From Clostridia bacterium (GTDB taxonomy: Bacteria; Bacillota; Clostridia; Christensenellales; UBA1242): 47,864 nt of DNA. A program made the position numbers and the translations under genes. Below, in pieces: positions 25,019 to 34,180 of this stretch (the first letter of the stretch is position 1; each line of letters begins with the position of its first letter). The notes beneath the pieces were generated by a model. That model had not been told where the DNA came from. It saw nothing but the letters and a program-made list of their open reading frames with translations, and made no database searches. The stretch is taken from NCBI GenBank assembly GCA_017621525.1, contig JAGASX010000011.1, positions 1 through 47,864 on the forward strand, written 5' to 3'.

Positions 25019-25333
25019 ATGACTCATTATAGTTGGTACGCAAAATGGGAAATGGAAAAAGAAGAAAGGGAAGAGTCTGCAAAAGAGGCTCGTGAGGCAG
25101 AGGCGCAAAAACGCGCCCAAGCAGAGGCAGAAAGACAGGCGAAAGTTGAAACCGCCACACCAATCATCAAAGATACCGAACAGCCTTTCAGACTTTATGA
25201 AGATGAAAATGGGCAACTATCTTTTCTTGAAATAATTCCAAAGAAAAAGAAACACGAAACAAAAGAATATCGTCCTATGTCTGTAAAAGATTTATTATTT
25301 GAAAAAGAAGAGGATGAAAACGCTAAGTATTAA
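25019..25333 (+). CDS. Small charged protein of unknown function
   Basis: I do not recognise this 104-residue protein. It begins MTHYSWYAKWEMEKEEREE, continues with an Ala/Glu/Arg/Gln-rich helix likely to form a coiled coil (about residues 12-45), and ends with a mixed charged region containing RLYEDENGQLSFLEIIPKKKK. No signal peptide or membrane segment. A very good ribosome-binding site (GGAGGTG, 5 bases to ATG), its own promoter and its own terminator show that it is a real single-gene unit. Placed between yebC and ruvC. Confidence 0.8.
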   Translation: MTHYSWYAKWEMEKEEREESAKEAREAEAQKRAQAEAERQAKVETATPIIKDTEQPFRLYEDENGQLSFLEIIPKKKKHETKEYRPMSVKDLLFEKEEDENAKY

Positions 25334-25337
25334 AATG

Positions 25338-25361
25338 AAATGGGCAAAAAGCCCATTTTTT
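25338..25361 (+). terminator. Intrinsic terminator before ruvC
   Basis: Perfect 8-bp stem AAATGGGC/GCCCATTT, loop AAAAA, ending in a run of six Ts. Confidence 0.9.
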
Positions 25362-25382
25362 GTTGTCTATACACAAAATTGA

Positions 25383-25411
25383 TTGACTAAATTTGCCGAT
25401 TATTGTACAAT
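25383..25411 (+). promoter_or_regulatory. Promoter of ruvCAB, start codon 6 nt after -10
   Basis: TTGACT (25383-25388), 17 bp, TACAAT (25406-25411), then six bases (TTATCT) and the ruvC ATG. There is no Shine-Dalgarno sequence, so the mRNA is predicted leaderless. Confidence 0.72.
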
Positions 25412-25417
25412 TTATCT

Positions 25418-25906
25418 ATGGTTATTTTAGGGATAGACCCCGGCTACGCTATTGTCGGTTATGGGGTGATTGATACAACTAAAAAAGATATGGTTTTGGA
25501 TTATGGCGCAATCACCACTCCCAAAGAAGATAGCATGCCTGTTCGCCTTCAATCAATTGAAGGTGCGTTAAACTTCTTGCTTGAAAAGTTTAAACCAGAC
25601 GTTGTGGCAATTGAAGAGTTATTCTATTTTAAAAACCAAAAAACAGTTATTCCTGTTGCACAAGCAAGGGGAGTAATTGTGCTTACCTGCCAAAAATATT
25701 GTGGCAATATTTACGAATACACTCCATTGCAAATTAAACAAGCACTCACCGGTCATGGTCGTGCAGAAAAAGCACAGGTTCAGTATATGGTTAAGGCAAT
25801 TTTGGGGTTAAATTCAATTCCAAAACCAGATGACGCCGCCGATGCACTTGCCGTTGCAATCTGCCACAGCCAAACAAGTTCTGTTTTAAACGAAAATCGA
25901 ATGTAG
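25418..25906 (+). CDS. ruvC: Holliday junction resolvase RuvC
   Basis: Endonuclease that cuts Holliday junctions. The 162 residues contain the acidic active site: D7 in ILGIDPG, E in AIEELFYFKNQKT (about 67-68) and the pair in PDDAADALAVAICH (about 139-145). ATG 25418 begins MVILGIDPG, the usual N-terminus; a TTG 15 bases upstream is possible but lies on the -10 box. First gene of a ruvC-ruvA-ruvB-queA series. Confidence 0.96.
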   Translation: MVILGIDPGYAIVGYGVIDTTKKDMVLDYGAITTPKEDSMPVRLQSIEGALNFLLEKFKPDVVAIEELFYFKNQKTVIPVAQARGVIVLTCQKYCGNIYEYTPLQIKQALTGHGRAEKAQVQYMVKAILGLNSIPKPDDAADALAVAICHSQTSSVLNENRM

Positions 25907-25948
25907 TTATACAATAATAACATAATAGTCAAATTATTAGGAGGTATA

Positions 25949-26542
25949 ATGATTTCATTTTTAAAAGGAATAATCGAGGATAAACAAGAAAATCTTTTAC
26001 AAATTGATGTAAATGGTGTAGGATATGAACTTTGCGTTTCAACCAACACTTTGTCAAGTTTGCCAATGCAAGGCAATGCTGTAAAAGTTTTAACATACAT
26101 GGCAGTACGCGAGGACGGAGTAAGTTTATATGGTTTTTCCTCACAAGAAGAAAAGGAACTTTTTTCCAAACTTATAACTGTAAGCGGAATTGGTCCAAAA
26201 CTTGCCATTTCAATTTTATCTGGAATGTCTTTGGCTGACCTTACACTTGCAATTATCAAAGAAGATTTAAAACTTCTGTCAAAAATCAAAGGTTTAGGTA
26301 AAAAAACGGCTGAAAGACTTTGTCTTGAACTGAAAGATAAGTTAAGCGTTTTAGGCGACAATTCCAATGACGCTACATTTCAATCTGAATTTGATGAAGA
26401 TGCCGTACAAATGGCAACCGATACTCTTATCAGTTTGGGTATAAATAAAAATGATGCATATATGCTTGCACGTTCTTATGCAAGCAAAGATGCCACAGCA
26501 GAAGAAATTATTTCAAAAGCATTAAGGGGGTATAAAGGCTGA
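25949..26542 (+). CDS. ruvA: Holliday junction branch migration protein RuvA
   Basis: Tetrameric junction-binding protein. The 197 residues comprise an OB fold (1-62: [20 protein letters not shown]), helix-hairpin-helix motifs (about 70-140: [29 protein letters not shown]) and the C-terminal RuvB-contact domain (about 150-197). Excellent AGGAGG, 5 bases from the ATG. Its stop TGA shares one base with the ruvB ATG. Confidence 0.96.
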   Translation: MISFLKGIIEDKQENLLQIDVNGVGYELCVSTNTLSSLPMQGNAVKVLTYMAVREDGVSLYGFSSQEEKELFSKLITVSGIGPKLAISILSGMSLADLTLAIIKEDLKLLSKIKGLGKKTAERLCLELKDKLSVLGDNSNDATFQSEFDEDAVQMATDTLISLGINKNDAYMLARSYASKDATAEEIISKALRGYKG

Positions 26543-27549
26543 TGGAAGACAACGAAAGATTTATCACAAGCACCAAAAATCTTACTGATGCAGAAATAGA
26601 AAATTCACTTCGCCCAACTTCTTTTGATGAATATATGGGACAAACAAAGGTTAAGGAGTCGCTTTCTATATACATTAAAGCAGCAAAAGAGCGAAAGGAA
26701 AGCCTTGACCACGTGTTGCTGTATGGGCCACCGGGACTTGGTAAAACAACTCTTTCGCACATCATCGCAAATGAAATGGGGGCACAATTTAAGGTTACGT
26801 CTGGCCCTGCAATAGAGCATGCTGCCGACCTTGCAGCCATTCTTACCAACTTAAATCAAAATGACGTTTTGTTTATTGACGAAATACACCGCTTAAACAA
26901 AACGGTTGAAGAAATTTTATATCCCGCAATGGAAGATTTCGCACTTGATTTTATTGTGGGTAAAGGTCCTTCGGCAAGAAATATGAGGCTTAAAATAAAG
27001 CCTTTCACTTTAATTGGCGCAACCACAAGAGCAGGTATGCTTACAAACCCACTACGCGACCGATTTGGTGTAATTTGTCGTTTGGAACTTTATAGCGCAG
27101 ATGAATTACAGGTTATCATCACACGCAGTGCCAACATTCTTGGTGTTAAAATTGATGATGACGCAAGCAGAGAAATTGCCCTTCGTTCACGCGGAACTCC
27201 TCGTATTGCAAACAGACTTCTTAAACGCGTACGTGATTATGCACAAGTACTTGGAACGGGGAATGTAACAAAAGAAATTGCAGTAAAAACATTGCAAATT
27301 ATGGAAATTGACGAATTAGGTCTTGATACAATTGATAGAAAAATCATGCTGTCAATTATAAACAAATTTGGTGGAGGTCCTGTCGGTCTGGATACTTTGG
27401 CTGCAACCATAAGCGAAGATGCCACCACCATTGAGGACGTTTATGAGCCATATTTACTTCAACTTGGCTTTATTTCTCGTACGCCACGCGGCAGAGTTGC
27501 CTTAGAACCAGCATACAAACATTTTGGCATAGAAATGCCACAAATTTAA
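26542..27549 (+). CDS. ruvB: Holliday junction branch migration ATPase RuvB
   Basis: AAA+ motor of branch migration, 335 residues. Walker [10 protein letters not shown] (about 62-70), Walker B FIDEIHRL, sensor 1 GATTRAG, arginine finger region NPLRDRFG, and the C-terminal winged helix (about 265-335, [17 protein letters not shown] and [10 protein letters not shown]). Translationally coupled to ruvA by the TGATG overlap. Confidence 0.97.
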   Translation: MEDNERFITSTKNLTDAEIENSLRPTSFDEYMGQTKVKESLSIYIKAAKERKESLDHVLLYGPPGLGKTTLSHIIANEMGAQFKVTSGPAIEHAADLAAILTNLNQNDVLFIDEIHRLNKTVEEILYPAMEDFALDFIVGKGPSARNMRLKIKPFTLIGATTRAGMLTNPLRDRFGVICRLELYSADELQVIITRSANILGVKIDDDASREIALRSRGTPRIANRLLKRVRDYAQVLGTGNVTKEIAVKTLQIMEIDELGLDTIDRKIMLSIINKFGGGPVGLDTLAATISEDATTIEDVYEPYLLQLGFISRTPRGRVALEPAYKHFGIEMPQI

Positions 27550-27558
27550 GAGAACATT

Positions 27559-28614
27559 ATGGAAAACAATTCAAATATACAAAACAAAAATCTTCTATTA
27601 AGAAGTAGTTATTACTACAATCTTCCCGAAGAACTTATCGCCCAAACTCCTGTTGAACCACGTGATAGTTCTCGTTTGCTTGTTTACAACAGAAAATCAA
27701 ACACCATTAAGCATAAAATTTTTCGTGATATAACCGACTTTTTAAAGGCGGGTGATGTGCTTGTTGTTAATAACACTCGCGTTTTGCCAGCAAGACTTTT
27801 TGGATATAAAGATACAGGTGCAAAAATTGAAATTTTGCTTCAAAAAAGAATAGACCTTACCCATTGGGAGGTGATTTCAAAACCAGCAAAGCGTTTAAGT
27901 GTGGGCACAATAATCACATTTAATACCCAATTTGCTTGCGAAGTCATTGAAAAGGGTGAATATGGTGCCTGCAAAGTTAAATTTATATTTGACGGAGTAT
28001 TCGAGCAACGACTTGCAGAAGTAGGACAAATGCCTCTGCCTCCATACATTCATGAAAAATTAAAAGAAAAAGAAAGATACCAAACGGTTTATTCAAAAGT
28101 GGAGGGCTCTTCTGCGGCACCAACAGCCGGCCTACATTTTACCCCAGACCTTATTGATAAAATAAAGGGGAAAGGGGTGCAAATTGTCGAAGTGTTGTTG
28201 CACGTAGGGCTGGGCACTTTTCGTCCGGTAAAAGAGGACAACATATTAAATCACGATATGCATAGTGAATATGTGGAAATGAGCGAAGAAAACGCAAACA
28301 TACTTAATAAGGCAAAAGCAAATGGACAAAGAATTGTTGCGGTTGGCACAACTTCTGTACGTGTGCTTGAAAGTTGCTGTGATGAACAGGGAGTTATACT
28401 TCCTCAACGCAAAGAAACAAAGATTTTTATATACCCATCATATAAATTTAAAGTTGTAGATGCACTTATAACCAACTTTCATCTGCCAGAAAGCACCTTA
28501 ATAATGCTGGTTTCTGCTTTTGCTGGTTACGACCAAACTATGCAAATCTATAATGAAGCAGTTACACAAAAATATCGTTTCTTTTCATTCGGTGATAGCA
28601 TGTTTATTCAATAA
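27559..28614 (+). CDS. queA: tRNA preQ1(34) S-adenosylmethionine ribosyltransferase-isomerase
   Basis: Converts preQ1 in tRNA to epoxyqueuosine using the ribosyl part of SAM. The 351 residues include [49 protein letters not shown] and [15 protein letters not shown], all family-typical. It has about 14 extra residues at the N-terminus before the usual start; a weak AAGAGA precedes the ATG. Together with tgt downstream it forms the late queuosine pathway; preQ1 synthesis genes are not in the window. Confidence 0.96.
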   Translation: MENNSNIQNKNLLLRSSYYYNLPEELIAQTPVEPRDSSRLLVYNRKSNTIKHKIFRDITDFLKAGDVLVVNNTRVLPARLFGYKDTGAKIEILLQKRIDLTHWEVISKPAKRLSVGTIITFNTQFACEVIEKGEYGACKVKFIFDGVFEQRLAEVGQMPLPPYIHEKLKEKERYQTVYSKVEGSSAAPTAGLHFTPDLIDKIKGKGVQIVEVLLHVGLGTFRPVKEDNILNHDMHSEYVEMSEENANILNKAKANGQRIVAVGTTSVRVLESCCDEQGVILPQRKETKIFIYPSYKFKVVDALITNFHLPESTLIMLVSAFAGYDQTMQIYNEAVTQKYRFFSFGDSMFIQ

Positions 28615-28619
28615 TACAA

Positions 28620-29795
<1,176 letters not shown>

Positions 29796-29798
29796 AAT

Positions 29799-29824
29799 AA
29801 AAGAGGCATCAAACCTCTTTTTTT
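29799..29824 (+). terminator. Intrinsic terminator after tgt
   Basis: AAAAGAGG/CCTCTTTT stem with CATCAAA loop, followed by further Ts. Confidence 0.9.
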
Positions 29825-29874
29825 CTTTCTACAAAATATTGAGAATTATTTTTTTATATTTAGAGAGAATTTAT

Positions 29875-29904
29875 TTGACATAACAGCACCACGTAAGTTA
29901 TAAT
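29875..29904 (+). promoter_or_regulatory. Promoter of rny
   Basis: Perfect boxes on both sides: TTGACA (29875-29880), 18 bp, TATAAT (29899-29904). Confidence 0.88.
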
Positions 29905-29907
29905 ATC

Positions 29908-29930
29908 TATGGTGGTTTTGTACCGCCATA
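29908..29930 (+). promoter_or_regulatory. 5'-end hairpin of rny mRNA
   Basis: TATGGTGG pairs with CCGCCATA (one G-U pair), loop TTTTGTA. The predicted transcription start (near 29911) falls inside the left arm, so the mRNA would begin in a stem with an almost buried 5' end; AAAAGGGG follows at once. Confidence 0.5.
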
Positions 29931-29942
29931 AAAGGGGAAATT

Positions 29943-31532
29943 ATGAGCAGTTTAAGCACATTATGCAACGCTGCTGTAAATGCCGGTATAATCAGCGGAA
30001 TCATCGCCCTTGTAGTGGGTGCGGTTCTCGGTGCTATATTTTACAATATATTTGCAAGCAAAAAAATTGGCAAAAGCAAATCAAATGCTGTAAAAATAAT
30101 TGAAGAGGCGTATGCAGAGGCGAAAAGCATTAAAAAAGAGTCTATTTTAGAAGCAAAAGAAGAGGCTCAAAAAATTCGCGATGAAGCAAACAACGAAGCA
30201 AAAGAAAGAAGAGGGGAATTCCAAAAACAGGAAGAACGCCTTGACCAAAGAGAAGAGTATTTAACAAAAAAAGAAGTTCAACTTGACGGCAAAAGCCAAC
30301 AACTTGATAATGAAAAAGAACAATTAGAGCAAGAAAAACAAAAACTTACAGATAAAATGAAAGAGCAGGATGAAATCAAGGAACAAATGCTTGAAAAACT
30401 TGAGAAAATATCCGGCCTTACAAAAAAAGATGCAAAAGATTTGCTTATTGAAAGCGTAACCGAAGAGGCAAGAAAAGATGCCGGCATTATGGTTAAGCAA
30501 ATTGAAGATGAAGCAAAAGAAAATGCAGAAAAAATCGCTAAAAACATTGTAGTTGGTGCAATTCAAAAATGTGCAACCGACCTTTCATCAGAAATGACAA
30601 TCACAACTGTGGCATTGCCAAATGATGAAATGAAAGGACGCATCATTGGACGTGAAGGTAGGAACATTCGCTCTATTGAAAGCGTTACAGGCGTAGAACT
30701 TATTGTTGACGACACTCCTGAAACAATCACAATTTCAAGTTTTGACCCTATAAGAAGAGAGGTTGCAAGATTAAGCCTTGAAAAACTTATAGTAGACGGA
30801 AGAATTCACCCAGCAAGAGTTGAAGAAATAGTTGAAAAAGCAAAACGTGAAGTTGAAAAAATCACCAAAGAAGCAGGGGAAAACGCTTGCAACGATGTAG
30901 GCATTTTCAATCTTAACCATGAACTTGTAAAAATTTTAGGAAGATTAAAATACAGAACAAGTTATGGTCAAAACTGCTTAAAGCATAGCGTTGAAACTTC
31001 AATTATTGCAGGGCTTTTGGCAACAGAACTTGGTGCAAATGTTCAAGTTGCAAAACGTGGGGGACTTCTTCACGATATAGGAAAGGCGCTTGACCATGAA
31101 ATTGAAGGAACTCACGTATCTATCGGCGTAGACCTTGCAAGAAAATATAAGGAATCGGAGGCTGTAATTCATTGTATTCAAGCCCACCACGGCGAAGTTC
31201 CATTCAACTCTGTTGAGGCAATCATCGTTCAAGTTGCTGATGCAATTTCAAGTTCTCGTCCAGGTGCAAGAAGAGAAAACCTTGAAAATTATATAAAGCG
31301 CTTACAACAATTGGAAGAAATTTGCAATGGTTTTAAAGGCGTTGACAAATCTTATGCTATTCAAGCAGGACGTGAAGTAAGAATTATTGTTAAGCCAGAC
31401 CAAGTATCTGACAATAATGCGGTATTCCTTGTAAAAGATATTACCAAAAAGATTGAAGAGGAAATGCAATATCCTGGCCAAATTAAAGTTGTTGTTATTC
31501 GCGAAAAACGTTTTACAGATACAGCAAAATAA
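29943..31532 (+). CDS. rny: Ribonuclease Y
   Basis: Membrane-bound endoribonuclease that starts mRNA decay in Bacillota. The 529 residues have an N-terminal membrane helix (about 13-38), a long Glu/Lys/Gln coiled coil (about 45-200), a KH domain (about 215-275, GRIIGREGRNIRSIESVTGV) and an HD domain with LLHDIGKALDHE (about 375-390) carrying the metal-binding His-Asp. Length matches Bacillus RNase Y (520). Single-gene unit with its own promoter and terminator. Confidence 0.97.
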   Translation: MSSLSTLCNAAVNAGIISGIIALVVGAVLGAIFYNIFASKKIGKSKSNAVKIIEEAYAEAKSIKKESILEAKEEAQKIRDEANNEAKERRGEFQKQEERLDQREEYLTKKEVQLDGKSQQLDNEKEQLEQEKQKLTDKMKEQDEIKEQMLEKLEKISGLTKKDAKDLLIESVTEEARKDAGIMVKQIEDEAKENAEKIAKNIVVGAIQKCATDLSSEMTITTVALPNDEMKGRIIGREGRNIRSIESVTGVELIVDDTPETITISSFDPIRREVARLSLEKLIVDGRIHPARVEEIVEKAKREVEKITKEAGENACNDVGIFNLNHELVKILGRLKYRTSYGQNCLKHSVETSIIAGLLATELGANVQVAKRGGLLHDIGKALDHEIEGTHVSIGVDLARKYKESEAVIHCIQAHHGEVPFNSVEAIIVQVADAISSSRPGARRENLENYIKRLQQLEEICNGFKGVDKSYAIQAGREVRIIVKPDQVSDNNAVFLVKDITKKIEEEMQYPGQIKVVVIREKRFTDTAK

Positions 31533-31539
31533 ATAAAAT

Positions 31540-31572
31540 AAGACTTAATCCTACAAAGATTAGGTCTTTTTT
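31540..31572 (+). terminator. Intrinsic terminator after rny
   Basis: 11-bp stem AAGACTTAATC/GATTAGGTCTT (one G-U pair), loop CTACAAA, then T-run. Confidence 0.9.
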
Positions 31573-31597
31573 ATATGCTTGCAGAATAATTTATACT

Positions 31598-32197
31598 ATG
31601 AATTTTATTACTGAATTTTTTGCCAATAACTTTATAAATTGCGTTTGGCTTGCCGTACTTATAGTTGCTTTTTTGCCTACTTTGGAAAGCAAAATTGCAA
31701 TTCCTTTGGCAATGAATACAGCAATTTGGGGAAACAACGCCTTGCCTGCGAGCAGTGCTTTTGCATTATCATTTTTAGGTTCAGTTTTGCCATGCTATTT
31801 AATTATTTTTCTTGTTCGAAAATTGAAAAGCAAAACAACAGGCTTTTTGACAACATCATTTTTTAAAAAGTATAATTATAAAAGTATAACTATACAAAAC
31901 AAAAAATCAACGTTTACAAAATATCTTGCCTTAGCGGGACTTGTGGCTGTACCCATACCTTTAACCGGGGTTTGGACGGGTAGTTTGATTGCAGGCATTT
32001 CAAACTTAAATATCAATTATTGCGTTTTGTCAATTGTTGTAGGGGGTGCAATTTCTGCCGGTGCAGTAACCCTTTTGTGTAGTATTTTTGAAAATTCAAT
32101 TTCATACATTTTTATGATTTCGCTTATAATCATCATAGCATTTATGCTTACAGAACTTATCATTTCGGCGTGTAAAAAGAAAACAAAAGACAACTAA
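31598..32197 (+). CDS. Small multidrug-export-like membrane protein
   Basis: 199 residues with about five membrane helices. ESKIAIPLAMNTAIWG near residue 30 and VAVPIPLTGVWTGSLIAGI near residue 115 match the two conserved blocks of the family named small multidrug export proteins (Pfam Sm_multidrug_ex), whose transport function is not well proven. No Shine-Dalgarno sequence is visible before the ATG, and TATACT directly abuts it, so the start or the promoter is uncertain. It is convergent with the PadR-type gene. Confidence 0.78.
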   Translation: MNFITEFFANNFINCVWLAVLIVAFLPTLESKIAIPLAMNTAIWGNNALPASSAFALSFLGSVLPCYLIIFLVRKLKSKTTGFLTTSFFKKYNYKSITIQNKKSTFTKYLALAGLVAVPIPLTGVWTGSLIAGISNLNINYCVLSIVVGGAISAGAVTLLCSIFENSISYIFMISLIIIIAFMLTELIISACKKKTKDN

Positions 32198-32223
32198 AAA
32201 ATGCCACATCAAGTGGCATTTTT
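32197..32223. terminator. Bidirectional terminator
   Basis: AAAAATGCCAC/GTGGCATTTTT, loop ATCAA. The A-run on one side and T-run on the other let it end both converging genes. Confidence 0.92.
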
Positions 32224-32224
32224 A

Positions 32225-33841
32225 TTATTTCCAATGTTTAATGATTAAATATCTTCTTATATAGTAATATACAGGAAAAACAATAATTCCCACTATAAGT
32301 GGCAAAGTGATTGTAGTTGCAAACATTGCAAATGTTTGTGTTGAAAGTCCACATATAAAATTCAAGCAAACAATCAAACCAGCTATAATAAGGTACAACG
32401 CCCAAATTTGCCATTGTGGCAAAATTTGCGTCGGCATAGACGCTTTAAGTCGCTTAAAATTCACAAACTTCCAAATTACATCTATAAGCAAAAGGGCAGG
32501 TAAAAGAATAAACATAAAGTTTGTATTAGGATTTAGCATATTCACGCCAGCCAAAACTCCGTAAATGATACCAGAACAAGCCACTGCACATAAAAATGCA
32601 ATAATGCTTGCGATAAAATACAACTTAGTAGTGTTATGCTCTACCTTATGCGAAGTTTTTTTGTATTCGCTAAAAGCAATGCTTTGCTTATTATAATATT
32701 CTTTAAGGTCATCATAATCATACAAAGCATCTTCTCTTACTTCTTGCGCAGAGTTATCTTTGGTTTTAGAATAAAGTTTAGTCAAAATATCCTTATGAGA
32801 AGGGTCTATCGATTTGTCGCGTTTTGGTGCGGGCAGTTTGCTTTCCTTTGCACCGACATCAGTTTCTACAATACGTAATCTTGGCGGCTCAATTCTTTTA
32901 GGTTTTTCCAAGTCTTCAACGTTATATCTTTTTGTAATAAAAACCGCATCATTTTTGATTTCTTCTTTTACTGCTGGTTTTTCTTCTATAATTGTTTTGT
33001 TGTTTTTTGCATATCTTGAAAAATCAAGGGTGGTAAACGATTCAGTTGAATATTTATTTTTGTTTTCCAAGAAAGAATGTTTAAATTCTTCAAGGTTTGC
33101 CTTATTTTTTTCTTGAGAATCAACCAAAGGAGCGGTAGTTTGCATTGCAATTTGGTCTTCGGCAAAACTTCTTTTTCTTTTAAATTTATTTATATCCTTT
33201 GAAATATCGTACAATCTTTTGTTGTATTCTTCAATTGATACATTGTCAACTTTTTCGTTTTCTCTTTCAACAGGGGAGTCATCTTCTGCCTTTATTTCTG
33301 TTGATTTTGGTTGCAATACCTCTTCTGGTGCTTTCTTTAAAAACTTAAAATCATTTGTTGGTTTTTCTTCAACCGCATCTTCTTCAACATCTTCTTCTTT
33401 CTCTTCATCTGCTTCAAGAGAAGAAAAATCAAAAAAATCATCAGTCGTTTCTGTTGTTTGCATCTTTGTTTCAACAGTTTTATCTTCAAATTTAGGTTGT
33501 TCTTCCACAACGGCAGGGGAATCACTATCTACAAAATCACGGAAAACATCTATATTGTTTCTATCAAAATACTCTTTCAATTCTTGGTAGAATTTTCTTC
33601 CGCTTTCAGTTAAAGAATAGTATTTGCGATTTGGACCAAAATCACTGCTTTGCATATACGAAGTTATGTATTTTTGTTTTTCCATTCTTGTAAGATTGGA
33701 GTAAACACTTGGCTTTTTTAAGTTGATACGTCCGTTACTTCGATTTGAAATTTCACTTATAATATCAAGTCCATAAAAATCACGCTCTTGCAAGCATGTA
33801 AGCATAAGAAATGATAATTGACCTTTTGCGTATAGTTCCAT
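32225..33841 (-). CDS. PadR-type regulator fused to four-helix membrane domain
   Basis: 538 residues. The first 95 are a PadR winged helix (ELYAKGQLSFLMLTCLQERD, then FYGLDIISEIS, KKPSVYSNLTRMEKQKYI and SLTESGRKFYQEL). Then comes about 300 residues of acidic, low-complexity linker rich in Glu, Lys, Asp and Ser, and finally four membrane helices (about 407-431, 443-460, 477-497, 505-529) with a basic C-terminus. PadR proteins are normally soluble and 100-200 residues long, so this looks like a membrane-tethered sensor-regulator. Start ATG 33841 follows AAGGAAG; an in-frame codon upstream lies on the promoter. Ligand and targets unknown; autoregulation is likely. Confidence 0.82.
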   Translation of the reverse strand: MELYAKGQLSFLMLTCLQERDFYGLDIISEISNRSNGRINLKKPSVYSNLTRMEKQKYITSYMQSSDFGPNRKYYSLTESGRKFYQELKEYFDRNNIDVFRDFVDSDSPAVVEEQPKFEDKTVETKMQTTETTDDFFDFSSLEADEEKEEDVEEDAVEEKPTNDFKFLKKAPEEVLQPKSTEIKAEDDSPVERENEKVDNVSIEEYNKRLYDISKDINKFKRKRSFAEDQIAMQTTAPLVDSQEKNKANLEEFKHSFLENKNKYSTESFTTLDFSRYAKNNKTIIEEKPAVKEEIKNDAVFITKRYNVEDLEKPKRIEPPRLRIVETDVGAKESKLPAPKRDKSIDPSHKDILTKLYSKTKDNSAQEVREDALYDYDDLKEYYNKQSIAFSEYKKTSHKVEHNTTKLYFIASIIAFLCAVACSGIIYGVLAGVNMLNPNTNFMFILLPALLLIDVIWKFVNFKRLKASMPTQILPQWQIWALYLIIAGLIVCLNFICGLSTQTFAMFATTITLPLIVGIIVFPVYYYIRRYLIIKHWK

Positions 33842-33859
33842 ATTTCTTCCTTTATAAAA

Positions 33860-33888
33860 ATTATAATCAACATAAATCAACAAGTCAA
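33860..33888 (-). promoter_or_regulatory. Promoter of PadR-type gene
   Basis: Read on the minus strand: TTGACT, 17 bp, TATAAT. The spacer repeats GTTGATT, giving TTGA three times in 20 bases, which may belong to an operator. Confidence 0.8.
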
Positions 33889-33921
33889 CATTTTTTAAGG
33901 TTTTTAGTTAATTTTTTGCAG

Positions 33922-33950
33922 GGTAGTATGTTAAACATAATAGACTACAA
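33922..33950. repeat. Palindrome with GGTAGTATGT element
   Basis: TATGTTAAACATA (33927-33939) is a perfect palindrome around a central A. It is flanked by GTAG on the left and by CTAC a little further out on the right (33945-33948). The left part GGTAGTATGT (33922-33931) recurs in both outer arms of the large repeat at 34062-34135. It sits about 40 bases upstream of the PadR-type promoter and could be its operator. Confidence 0.55.
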
Positions 33951-34061
33951 TAAAAAAACAGCGAGTAATTCACTGAAAAACATTTATTATGGTAGTTAAG
34001 GGTTCAATTAAAAAAGAGTATCAACAATTTGAATGAGAAAATATTAAAATAGGGGTTAAAA

Positions 34062-34135
34062 AATGGTAGTATGTCAATTGCCCTATCTATACGTAAAAGA
34101 CAGGTTTTACGCATAGATGAACACATACTACCATT
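34062..34135. repeat. 74-bp nested inverted repeat
   Basis: Outer arms AATGGTAGTATGT (34062-34074) and ACATACTACCATT (34123-34135) are perfect 13-bp inverted repeats. Inside, ATCTATACGTAAAA (34085-34098) and TTTTACGCATAGAT (34105-34118) pair in 13 of 14 positions around the 6-bp centre GACAGG. On the minus strand the structure is followed by a T-run, so it can end transcription of the serS-unknown gene pair. The inner arms with a 6-bp centre also look like a tyrosine recombinase core site. The rest of this 339-base gene-free region (33842-34180) holds only the PadR promoter and the palindrome above. Confidence 0.85.
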
Positions 34136-34180
34136 AAATACAAGTCTATTTTGTTATATTTATATAATTACTTATTTTCG

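Noticed and set aside
33219..33590. 123-codon plus-strand frame rich in serine
   Set aside because: It is the complement of the acidic linker of the PadR-type gene (Glu codons read as Ser/Phe).
34085..34118. Chromosomal dif site
   Set aside because: Arms and centre were compared from memory with the Bacillota dif consensus; the centre-proximal bases (TTTTACG) do not match the expected TTATGT-type arm, so I call it only recombinase-like.
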